From assembly GCA_037577475.1 (NCBI GenBank), contig CM075202.1, positions 6,739,001-6,803,000 of the forward strand: DNA of 64,000 nt, written 5' to 3'. This DNA is from Chaunax sp. Z400 (lineage: Eukaryota; Chordata; Actinopteri; Lophiiformes; Chaunacidae). The position numbers were made by a program, and so were the translations under genes. How positions within the stretch are numbered: position 1 is the first letter of the stretch; the number at the start of each line of letters is the position of its first letter. The notes beneath the pieces are model-generated. The model made no database searches, was not told where the DNA came from, and saw nothing but the letters and a program-made list of their open reading frames with translations. Below, piece by piece: positions 36,765 through 47,978 of this stretch.

Positions 36765-38130
36765 TCCGTGGTGCTGGAAATCCGCCTGTTCAACCCTCCT
36801 TGTTTTGTATAAATCTGAGCAACCAGGAAAACTGCACTGATTTTCAATCACAGGACTCAAGTTCAGAAGGAAAAATAAATTCAAGCATTTGTTTGTGATT
36901 TGTGAAGTCCTAACTGATGGTCAGAGATCTGCCAAAGTGACTTTTACAAATCAAATTTGTGTCTTAATTGGAGTGCCTGACAGGATTAATCACTCACGAG
37001 TGAAGGGCTTTCTGTGAATTTCAAATGTTTTACCAAATTTCAAGCTGATGACACTAACGTTGACAAAGTCGGATCATTATCATCCTGCTCGTATCCTGTG
37101 AAGAAACACAAACTAAAGTGTGAAGATCAAAACCAGTACAGTTTTTGATGGTTTCAACTGAAGTGATGTTGACTGGCCTATTTAAAAATAGTAGAACTGG
37201 ATTCAGTGAAATATCTATTGTACCCCTGTCACACACACAAAACCATACAGTGCACTGTAGACACTATAGCTTTAGACTCATTTGATGATTTGTGTGGATT
37301 CTGTTTGTGATGAAAGACCCACAATGCTCGGCTTCCTGCTGCACCATGGGTTCCTATATCAGTGTTTTTATTTCCAATGAATGAACTGTGTGGTGGTGAA
37401 ATCCAACTGCTTTGAACACCATGTGATCCTGCAGCTACACTCTCTAAATAGAGTCACACTTGACCTTATCCATTTTTATATTTTCACAGCTTCTGACTGA
37501 AACAACAATCCCAGAAACATCCTTGCCTGCAAAGTAGCAGCGTCTATAGAGACTGGGTTACAGAAGTGTAGAACCTGATTTTGCATAGTGCAAATATCCT
37601 GTTTGTTGGAAAATAAACTGAGATCGTTATCAGGGAAGTGTGTCTCCACCGAGCAGAAGATTGAGCCACACAGGCTGAAGAAAACCACTGACCCCCGTAC
37701 CTCCTGGTTATGTGTCATTCCTGCCAAGCAGTATTCTATTTATACATAATCACATCCTCTTGTCTGTGAAATATATATATATATATATTTAGGATGTTTG
37801 TTTTTGTTTCCTTGTTGAAAGAAAAAAAATGTGCCAATGTAAATCACCGCCCTCACCATGCATGAAGAGCACCACATGAAGATCGAAGAGTGAAATCTCT
37901 CCTGAACGCCACATGTTCACAACAACTGGTGCTGTTTTTTTACTATTCCCTACAACGGCGTGATTCTGTTGTTGGATGGTTTTGTTGTTTTGAAGGCACT
38001 GTCTGGTCAGTGGCTTTGTGTGTTTGTAGATTCTTGTGCTGGACAGTGAACCTGTTGAATCTGTTAGTGGCTGCTTGTTTCTTACTACAAGAGTAATGGC
38101 AAAAGAATAAAATGAGCAAAATAGCATCTT
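36765..38130 (+). other. dpysl5: dpysl5 3' UTR
   Basis: Runs from the stop codon to a poly(A) signal AATAAA at 38106-38111. An earlier AATAAA near 36873 could give a short form. It contains a small (AT)n tract at about 37770-37788. Length is an inference from signals. Confidence 0.6.
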
Positions 38131-39240
38131 GATTCTTCCTGATTTTTCTAAAATCCAAACAAACGGTTTAACAATCTGTGCAGTATTCTTAGATCATCGG
38201 TAATAATGTTGTATTACTTCATATAAACTGTACATGATGACATAACTGTGTTATGAATGTTAAAATTTGGGATATCTGAAGGTTTTACATCAAGAAATGC
38301 AAAATTTTAAACAAAATCCCTTTCTAATCCATCTAAATTATAAGCAATTGGTAGCTACATTTTATTTGATGCAGGTAAATGGTAACCCTGCTTTACCTGC
38401 CATAAAACTTAAACTAGAATTGGATCACATTGGTCAGAAAAAAATCCAGCTAAAATACTACAGTTCAAAACTTGCATTTGATTTAAATCATTAATTCAAT
38501 TACAGGTTTCTCTAAAAGGCTGCTGTTCCAGGAGGTTTAAAGGACCCTTCAGCCCAACACCACCTTAATCATCCTTCTCACTATACAAACCCTCCACAGC
38601 CTCAAACAGCAATGTCATGGTTGTAGAAGTTAACACCTCCACTGTGTTGTGGAGTGTTTTAGGCCTGTTTAAAAAAAATAAATGCAATTTTTGTTCTTTT
38701 AACAAGAACATGATGAGTATTCCTTTGACTTATCCTCACATAATAAACCCACTATTACACCTTTTGGTCTAGAGAGCTGAAATTTCTAACTTAGGAAATA
38801 GAACAAAAATTAATCGAAAAAAAACTTTTGACATCTTTAGTAACGACAGTAGTTGTTTTACTTAAGATTATAAACAGGCCAAACTTTTATCTTCTCCCCT
38901 TCGTGCTGCGTTGACCGAGTTTGTTGGTTCTTCGAGGAACCGCACCAATCAGGAGACAGCAACTACGAAAGAGAAGGGACAGACCAGCGACGTCCTTTAC
39001 AGGAGCCAATCACCGAAGGGGGACCACACAGCGCTATTATCTTCGGTGATCCCTAATCAAAATAGTAAGAATCGGGGAAACCTGCGGCCGTGGCAGTACG
39101 TTTTCAGTATTTTGATTCTGAATAGGTTTTTTTTAAAGTTTTTTTTAAAGTACATATAAATTTTAATTCAAAACATATGAGGGTTGCAGCGGGTTATTTG
39201 AATATCCAGGATCTGTCGTGAGTGCTGGCGGGACACAACG
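38131..39240. other. Intergenic, dpysl5 to mapre3
   Basis: AT-rich with no coding signal up to about 38880. From 38900 the sequence becomes GC-richer, with CCAAT boxes in 'gcaccaatcagg' (about 38943) and 'gagccaatcacc' (about 39004). This probably forms the distal part of the mapre3 promoter. Confidence 0.5.
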
Positions 39241-39401
39241 TACCAGCGTCCCCTAATGAAAATACTGCATCTGTCTTGCGCATGCGCATTTCTTACGGCT
39301 TAGGGGACAGCAGTCTCGCGCAATTTGGCAGCAGTCGGGAACTGAGAAGCCCATCACCAGACACAACGGGACGATTGTGAGAGGGAGGCTGTTGTACTTC
39401 A
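39241..39401 (+). promoter_or_regulatory. mapre3: mapre3 core promoter and non-coding exon 1
   Basis: Holds the palindrome TGCGCATGCGCA (39277-39288), a full NRF1 site, flanked by perfect 9-bp inverted arms GTCCCCTAA (39248-39256) and TTAGGGGAC (39300-39308). A donor GTGAGT at 39402 ends the presumed non-coding exon 1, which would start near 39300. No TATA box. A non-coding first exon before the ATG exon is the usual MAPRE layout. Confidence 0.6.
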
Positions 39402-41554
39402 GTGAGTATTATTGATTCAACTTAACTTAAATGTTGTTATTAACGTTTAAAATCTGTTGATTATCCGACCTGTTTAATTTACCTCTCAAATAAATAGTTG
39501 TATCAACCCGTAGGTGACAGCAACACTATCATTTGTAATGTGCGTGTGTATTATAGAAAAGGCCTTCAGAGGGGGGTAACGTCAGGCTAAGGAAAGTCTC
39601 GTATTCAGGTAATGTTACACTTGGATGTATTTTGAGTTCGCTGTTATCGCTGGGGTGATATAAAACCAAATGCAAAGTGTTTAAATTCAACTACAGCCAC
39701 TCGAAACCAGCGTTAGCAGTGTAACTAGGTAGCAAGGAGCTAGCAGCATAACAATACTGCCACACAGTACCCACTGTGTCACACTGCCGTGGCTGTAACA
39801 TCAGCTGTCAACAACACCCAGATTTACCCGTGAACCTGACTGGCACCAGGCTGTAGTCACATAAAAACACACAGGACGGTTTAGATGGCGTATAAAATAC
39901 CTATAACGAGCAGACTTTATAATATTATTGAATCTGCTGTTGTCAGTATCTGACAACCTAAGACAATTCATTGGCTGATTCCCTTAAATTGACAAAAACA
40001 TTAGGGAACGCTCTTAAATATAGTTAAAATAATGCATAGCTGCACCCAGTTATTATAAAGACATTTCTTCCATATGCTCATTTTATAAATCTGAAATACA
40101 ATCAGTATCATTTTTGGTTGCTTTAGAAAATAATTGGGCTCTTATTTTGGCTTTATGAGTGTATAAACCATCTATTTTAGGGAGCAATCTCATTCTTAAA
40201 CGAACAAACAATTTGCCAGATTCGAGACTTTTTCGGAGCTCATCTAATGTTTTGTCAGCTCTAAAATGATCATCAATAATTTGATATAGCATACTGTCCT
40301 TACGCCTTTAGTTGCTTTGTTATGTGTCAGGGTTAGAGGTGGGGCTGGCTGTCATTTCCCCTTTATCCTTAGTTTATTTAATGGCTTTACAGCCTGTGTT
40401 TACTGGAGTATGGCAGCAGTTCAGTACTAATAAGGTTCAAGGTTTAGCCTTTTGCCATTTTATAATACAGGATTGCACAATAAGAAACACACACAAGACA
40501 TTTATGAACAGATATTAAGATATTTTATCTGAAATGTGATAAAAAGTAATAAAATACAAGTACAATGTACAGTCCTGGATGTAAAGGTTGCACTAAGGGA
40601 AGAGATGAAAATGAAGACCAAATTATAATGACAAGAAATAAAATATACAATTACATATATACATATACGTGTGTATTTTATATTTGCAATATAAATATAA
40701 TATATAGTATATATATCAATATAATAGGCAGATTATACTACAAAAAGAGCACAATGGTATGTTTTACTGTTGCAAATCTGCAAATTAATCGGTAATAAAA
40801 TTAATTAAAATTAGAGGGTGTATGCACAGACAGACATCCTGTTAGGAAAAGTCAGACTTGAAGACTTGCCAGAAAAGCAATTTGTAAAATGTACGGTGAT
40901 TATCCTTACAGTAGCCAGACTGATATCCCACACGATACTGGTTTCTGTCTGCAGGTCTTTCTATAAGGTGGTCCACCACAACCTGATTCGAACAGTTTAC
41001 ACCCAACAGACACCCAGCGCAGGTGAGGAAAGTGTCTCTGTTCTCTGTCATTATAAGCATAAATAATAAAATAAAATTAATAATATTATAATAAAAAAAT
41101 TACCTTTTTAAAGAAGTCTGTATTTACGTCTTCAAATGAGGATTAAATTTTCTAAAAATAACTTGCATGTCATGTTACATTTTACCTTTCCTCCTCTTCA
41201 CTCTTATCTTTTACTCTTTTACAGCTCCCCTCATGCATATAGCATAAAGCAAATGCAACAGCTGAATGGCTATAACTTCACGATACAACTTTTATCATGG
41301 CTTAAATGACTGCTGTATATATACATATATTCTTGTTTATGTATAGTTAAGCATAGTTTAAAGATGTAGCCATGCTTTTATATTTAAATCTTATTTGCAT
41401 GCATTAATCAAACATATATGGCATATGGCTGTTCACAACTGCAGTCTGATCATATTTATCAGCCTTCATAAATCAATCACTCAACTGTAACATGTAATAT
41501 CTGTGTGCACGTCCTTACTTGTGTGTGTGTGTGTGTTAATTTGTGTGAAAGCAG
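39402..41554 (+). other. mapre3 intron 1
   Basis: AT-rich intron between non-coding exon 1 and the ATG exon. It contains a - strand open frame at 40083-40292 of unknown origin (see findings) and short (TG)n just before the acceptor. No other exon was recognised. Confidence 0.55.
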
Positions 41555-41558
41555 GAGG

Positions 41559-44500
41559 ATGGCGGTGAACGTTTACTCCACCTCTATGACCATAGAGAAC
41601 CTGAGTCGTCATGACATGTTGGCCTGGGTAAACGACTCTCTACAGCTCACCTACACAAAAATCGAGCAGCTTGGTTCAGGTAAACAAACATAATTTTTTT
41701 TTATGTCAAGCTCGTGATTGACTTCAAAATGTTTATCGATCTCTAAAAGTGACTATATGTGCGTCTTTGTTTTTGTCATCTAGGTGCTGCTTACTGTCAG
41801 TTCATGGACATGCTGTTTCCAGGGTGCGTATTGTTGAAGAAAGTCAAGTTCAATGCTAAGTTGGAACACGAATACATCCACAATTTCAAGGTCTTACAGG
41901 CTTCATTCAAGAGAATGAGTGTGGACAAGGTGAGAATACACACACAGACGCGGTAGCAAACACATTTTGACTATCCCAATGTAACCCCTCTACTGGGATA
42001 CCAGTATAGTTGTGTAAAAATGCTCTATTTCAGACCTTCTTCACACTGAAGCTTATGCACAGATGGGTAAAGAAATTCCATTATTTTTAATGGAAACTAC
42101 AGTCCAAAGAAATAGTTCCTCATTTTATTTATTTCATTAGGCATTTCTGCCTTTTTTGTGACTGCAGTTAGTGAAGAGGTGACAGAAAATTTTATATAAA
42201 TCCATATGCATACGTCGCCACTGCTGCTGTTTAAATACTATTACATAGATCATAGCAGCTCTGTCTTTATGTCTTTGTCCTCTCGCTGTGTCTCTCTCTC
42301 TCAGATCATTCCTGTGGAGAGGCTGGTGAAGGGGAAATTTCAGGACAACTTTGAGTTCCTTCAGTGGTTTAAGAAGTTTTTTGATGCCAACTACGATGGG
42401 AAAGAATACGACCCTGTGCTGACACGGCAGGGCCAGGAGGTGACGCAGCCTCCATCCAACCCAGGTACAACACACAGGGACTTATGTGTGTCTGACACAA
42501 TCAGCTATGCATGAACTTCATTTCATTGCTCTCACCTCATGCAACCACATCCCCACCTCTAACCCAGGTGAGCCCATTCTCCACAAACCTAAAAGACCCA
42601 CTCGCTCAGGTAACATCACCTGCATTGAGCATTTGTCTGTGTGTGTGAGCTTGCCAAGTCTCTTACCTTCAAAAATGTGACTTACTTGGGTTGGTCGATT
42701 CTGGCTGGTTGTGTGCATCAGGGGTTCTGCAGTGTCTCTGTAGTTGTATGCATTTTGATCAAGGATTATTGACATTTTTAATAGTTTTAATCAATCTCAC
42801 AAGTCGTCTTGACATCAACACTTCACAAAATATCCTGCTTTTTCTCACAAGCTGTTGGTCGAAGTATCAAAATTCAGAATAATAGATAATAAATGAAAAT
42901 AGCAAACGAGGAAAAATGTTGAAGGAAATGTCAAACATATGCTCTCTTTCCAGGCTTTATTCTAGGGGACAATAAGTATATATGCCAAGTCATTGTCAAG
43001 GCTTTGGATGCAAACTGGATGTTCGACTGATGAGAGGCAACACAAAAATCTTAACAGCAAACCACTCAAATATTTCTAGAAGTGAAAGGAAGTATATACA
43101 GTATATATATACGTTTTTCAGTAAATGGGTGAAAATTGAAAAAATAAATTGTTCCTTAAAATTATAAAATCATCGCAGACTGCAAATACTTCTTATTAAT
43201 GATGAATCTATATGTGTTTGTGCATGTGTGTGTCTTTTGTGCTTCTATCTCCGTCAAGAACATTTTCAGTTTTGAAGGCCTGGAGACTGAGAGATGTTTG
43301 CAAAGTGAGGACATTTTGGCCGGTTTATTCTCTTTAAGGTTTAAAGCTAGAAGTTGGTTTGGCTTAGCGTGATTTTTTTTTTTTTTTGGTGTGTCTACAT
43401 TGGCTACAGCACTTCAAAACGAATCGTTGTAAATCCTTCACCAGCGTCTGCACTGCATCTCCTCAGCCACACTCCTTCTGCGCAATAATGTCATCCCTGC
43501 ACCCATGATTAAAAAGAAGAGACTTAAGAAAGTTGCCTTTGGCCACATGTGCACTAATACATTTCTAATAAAGCAAGAGCCCAGTGATGACAGCTGTACT
43601 GGTTAAAATGACTTGTATTGATTATATCACTCAGACAACTAATGGCCAACTGAGAACAACACAGCCTACATGCATCCATAAATATAAAATATATTAATGT
43701 GCGTGTCTGTTTCTATCTTCCAGGCCCCGTGAGAACATCCCCCACAGTACCAAAGGCTGTTCCCACCCCCCAGAGACAGAGCAACATAGCAGCAGCCCGC
43801 AGGAGCGCTCCTATTGCTCGCAATGGAGGAGACGCTGAGCTCGTAGAGCTCAACCAGCAGGTACCACCGCTGTGATCTGTGCAGCCATTTCCAGGCTACG
43901 GCTTCTTTGAATTTAATTTAAAGTGTGATTATTTTAATTACAGTGTTACTAATATTTCATCTGCAGGTTGTTTTCATGATCAACTGATTGTTTGGCCCAT
44001 AAAATGTCAAAATATTGAGAAAAATGCTAATTACAACTTCCTAGAGCATAAAGTGTTGTTTTTTTAATTTTCATCTTTTGTCCAAACCAGTAGACCAAAA
44101 ACCAATAGACTCTTCATTTATTACAATAAAAGACATGAAGAAAAGCATTCACACAATTACGTTTAAGAAGCTGGTGCTATCAAATGTTTGACATTTTGCC
44201 TAGAAAAATTACTGAAATGACAAAATTGCAATGTGGCACTTGTTTCTTTGAGATCCCTTTAAAAACCACCATCATGTTGAAAATACAAAATGAGTCAGTT
44301 GGCCCAACTCTTCTCTCTCATGATGAAATAACAGAGCAAGGTCACTGCGCCCAGACTGTGCTTGGATCAAAACATTGTTTCAGACTGACTCAGCATATTC
44401 TCAAATTTTTACAGTCTGTTGCTCATTTTAAAGTCTGTTAATGAGCTTAATGATGAACAACAACAGATTTTAGTGCCTTCAAAGCAGCTTTATGTGATGC

Positions 44501-45545
44501 TCTAATACAATATATTTATAATTTATTTGTACTATACTTGTCATTAATATGTTGATTGTCTTTATTGCTGTCTGTGGTCACAGGTGCTGGATATGAAGCT
44601 GATTGTAGAGGGACTGGAGAAGGAGAGGGATTTCTACTTCGGAAAGCTGAGAGACATCGAGCTCATCTGCCAGGAACACGAAAATGATAACAATCCAGTC
44701 CTCACCAGAATCATTAATACACTGTATGCCACAGAGGTAAATACAAATCACTCCCGGAGCACATGCATCTAAATGGAAAATTTCTTTTTATATAATCTAA
44801 GTGTCTCTACTTGTGTGTATGCAAATTATACTGATGAGACAGTGTTCTTATGTAGTATGGAAAAGTATCACATTTGATTTTAGTCACCTCCATGGTTGGA
44901 TAAATAAATATTTGAAAAGTTCATTATAATAATAGATGAAAATATTTGTTTCCGGGCTTTTGACCCTATTCTTTTTTTCAGAAATGTAAAAGTCAGAATT
45001 TTTAAAGTTGTTTTTCATGCTTTGGAGGAAGCAGCCACTACATAGAGCTCCCTCTGCACCTGCACATCACATCCTGCAAAACAACTCTGCCATAAGGGAC
45101 TTATAACTGGACCAAATCTGGACATGCACAACCAAATTAGTTTGAAAGACAATGTGGCAGTGCTATACATAGCATCACAAATAGCTAAATATTAAGCTTG
45201 TCTTACGATTTATGAGTTACGGAGCCGTGTATTTACCACTAAAGTATACAAACTTATTTGTATTACAAAAAAAAATTCAGCTCATGTTATATTGTTATAT
45301 TGTTTATTCAATATACCAAGGGAAAACAATACAATAGGCAGCACACTGCTTCCTCTTTGGGGAGAGATATTTGACAGTTGATGAAACAAACACCTTCCTA
45401 ACACCAAGAAGAAGAGATTAAACCTGCTCATCCAGCTGAACACTTACCACTTCTCTCTTTCTTTCTTTTTTGGCAGGAGGGATTTGCACCACCAGAGGAT
45501 GAAGACGTTGACGAAGCGGCACAGGGAGACCAGGAGGAGTTCTAA
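41559..45545 (+). CDS. mapre3: Microtubule-associated protein RP/EB family member 3 (EB3)
   Basis: Tracks growing microtubule plus ends and recruits CAP-Gly and SxIP partners. Coding exons: 41559-41679, 41784-41929, 42305-42464, optional 42568-42609, 43724-43860, 44584-44736, 45477-45545 (stop TAA). All phases fit: 275 aa with and 261 aa without the optional exon; human EB3 is 281. The exon holding the ATG starts at 41555 (GAGG-ATG). Domains: calponin-homology, microtubule-binding (about 1-130; MLAWVNDSL, AAYCQFMDMLFPGC, KLEHEYIHNFK); Ser/Pro/Arg linker (about 143-195); EB-homology coiled coil (about 200-253; GLEKERDFYFGKLRDIELIC); acidic tail. EB3 is chosen over EB1 and EB2 because the CH domain and neighbours (dpysl5, tmem214) match MAPRE3. 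Oddity: the tail ends EEF where I expect a Tyr. Confidence 0.94.
42568..42609 (+). CDS. mapre3: mapre3 optional 42-bp in-frame exon
   Basis: Acceptor 'acctctaacccag' and donor GTAACA frame a 42-nt exon that adds 14 residues (GEPILHKPKRPTRS) to the linker. Phase is 1 on both sides, so including or skipping it keeps the frame. The residues are Lys/Pro-rich like the matching linker of other EBs. Human MAPRE3 also has a linker-length isoform, which supports alternative use. The exon's first bases, GTGAGC, look like a splice donor themselves. Confidence 0.7.
43930..44220. repeat. Fish palindromic repeat (copy 4)
   Basis: Contains 'ggcccataaaatgtcaaaatattg', 'tttgtccaaaccagtag', 'aagaagctgg' and a closing AT-rich stretch, in the family order seen at 32645-32890. 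Both ends are worn. It lies in the mapre3 intron before exon 44584-44736. Confidence 0.5.
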
Positions 45546-46950
45546 ACTGCTTATCATCTTCATTAACCCTACCAAACCTCTCACCCTTTAACCTATTTGA
45601 TCATTATTGTCATAATTCACCTCTTTCCCCCCTTTATTTTATTTTTTAACAACCCCCATTTCTTTTCTCATTTTGTCTGCGGCTGTCCATATTCACAATG
45701 ACTTTGTTGCACAGCCTAGCTCCCCAAACTTTTACTAGCAAAGGACACTTAACCCAGACCTGCCTGGACCAGCAGCCTGACTTGGCTTACTTGACTTATT
45801 CGAACCTATTTCGAGAGGGGACAGTTATACTGCAGGGCTAATTTAGCCCGCTAGTCTGTGAAAGTTTTAAGGTTAATAGAAATGAGATTACAGGGATCGA
45901 GCACTGACAGCCTGGAGCCAACGGTGCTATCCATCTGTCTGTCTTCAGAGGCAGGTCACATTCTCGCCATGTACTTGGATTGGTGACCACACACATCATG
46001 GCACACTTGCATAAGGATTCATGCAGGGTTTGTATATGAAACTAGACATTTTCCATATAACATGATCTCACAAAGTGAGATTATAAACGGCGTTAAGGCC
46101 CACAAGAGAGAGTCGTGCAAATACAGTATATTTTGAATGTTGTGAGAGTACATTTTGTCCGCAGACATATCACAGACTTTGAAGTGCTCACATGTACATG
46201 CATAAAGAAGTCATCATTCCTTCGCAGAACCACCACAGAGTTTGCTCTTAATTATCCCACCAGAGAGGGTTTGCTCATAAAACTGTTTTAACAGCTTGTT
46301 AATGAGACAGCATTATGTATTTATGTATTTATTTATTATTATTTTTATCTGCTCTATACAGTTTATGAAAAAATATCCAGTTTGAGGAAATTGAAGGTGT
46401 TGCACTAAATGTAGCAAAACAACCCAACATGAAATTATCCAAAATGCTAAGATGCAGTGACTGGCCGTAGCCGTAAGAATACAGAAAGATGCTATTTTAT
46501 ATTTTGTAGATTTGTTTTGAAGAGATTTGTTTTTTATTTGCATGGATTTCCTCAATGGCCAAGTTAGAGGCGTCAGTGTAAGTTATTTATCAGGCTTTGA
46601 ACTTTATGAATGAACAAATGATAAAGAAAATTAAGACTACAGACAGACACTACAAAATACTTGTTTGACTGGCAATTGAGTTAAACATCATAGCTGCTAT
46701 TATTATTTTTCTGTTGCTATGTAATTGAGTTTTGTTGCAAAGCCATGCCACAGTGGCTGGCAAGGCACTCTGGGTGTGGTTTATTGTGATTGACAGACAG
46801 GCTGATTATGATTGTTAGTAATTGGACCAGTCTGAGAGAACAAAACACAAAACCCTCTCTCACCGTTTGTTGTCATAACAGCCGTGTGATAAACTTGCAT
46901 CATTTGGAGTTACTGCTGGAACGAAATAAAGCTCTGAGGTTCAAGAACAT
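45546..46950 (+). other. mapre3: mapre3 3' UTR
   Basis: Stop codon to the poly(A) signal AATAAA at 46925-46930, about 1.4 kb. No other strong hexamer is in a better position. End inferred. Confidence 0.6.
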
Positions 46951-47820
46951 TTACAAACCTTATTGTTGTGTGTGTTATTTGCCATGTTACTGCTGTATTT
47001 GTCATTCAAACGTCGTGTATCTGGGGCTTCATTTGGACTGACTATCATTTGTTTATGTCCATAGGTTGGAACCCTTGCATTTTTTGTCATAATTTAACTC
47101 CCTTATGATGACTCAGTCTCACATTGCAATGATTAAAAATAGTAATTTACAGTGAGGAACATATCCACACATTCCATGTTTCAGTATATATTTGTCAGCT
47201 TGCCAATTATTGAAATTGCAATTACAAGACTGGAAAGTCTGGAAAGTTCTTTACGCCTAAGAACCTGGAATTGGAGAATTTCGGGAATGTCAGAAGGTGT
47301 AAATGTTTTGGTTGATGAAAACCTGTTTTCTTTTGGTTAGTCAAATAATCAACTAATAGCCAAGGACATTTCTGGACACAAACTTTATGGAAATATTCAT
47401 TCAACACATTTCTTCTGCATTCCACTATAATAATAATTAATAAAAACAATTTCAGAGCAAAGAACATTTCAAGCAAACAATCATTTAACGACTCGTCAAT
47501 TGAAAGCAAAGTGTGTAAGTGTACACAATCATACACTTTATATGTTTAATATACATTATATATATATATAATCTAAACGTAAGCAAATTACCCAGCAGAT
47601 ACAAATAAAGCTTTGTATCCACTCTTTTTATAATCCAACAAGGACATGACCTCAGTGAAATGATTGAACGATGATTAATACGATTTTTTACTGATGATAA
47701 ATGATGTCACAAAGTTGTAAGTATTCAAACAATTGTAGAAAAAAAATTCATCTACCGCTGTTTAAAAAGTGTTTACCTGAAGTTGCAAAAAGATCATTGG
47801 TTAAACTTGAAAATGACTGG
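46951..47820. other. Intergenic, mapre3 to tmem214
   Basis: AT-rich, with a short (TA)n near 47550. The phrase 'ttggttagtcaaataatcaactaatag' (about 47333-47360) may be another worn piece of the palindromic repeat. No coding signal. Confidence 0.5.
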
Positions 47821-47978
47821 CCAAACGCAAGACGCTGACGTCAAGACGTCAAAGAGACGTGGCATGCGGACGTTTAAACGACCAGGAACGGCGAGCTTCT
47901 CTTCGGTTTCATTCAGCTGGGAGGAAGTAGCCAGGAAGCCACGGCACCCCGAGAAGAATCGTCATCTGGATCAGAGAC
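47821..47978 (+). promoter_or_regulatory. tmem214: tmem214 promoter and 5' UTR with clustered ACGT motifs
   Basis: Three ACGT-core sites in 27 bp: full CRE TGACGTCA (47836-47843), GACGTCA (47845-47851) and GACGTGG (47856-47862). The last resembles the ATF6/XBP1 unfolded-protein-response core. A GC-rich 5' UTR follows up to the ATG at 47979. TMEM214 is reported to act in ER-stress-induced cell death, so stress control is a reasonable but untested inference. Confidence 0.5.
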
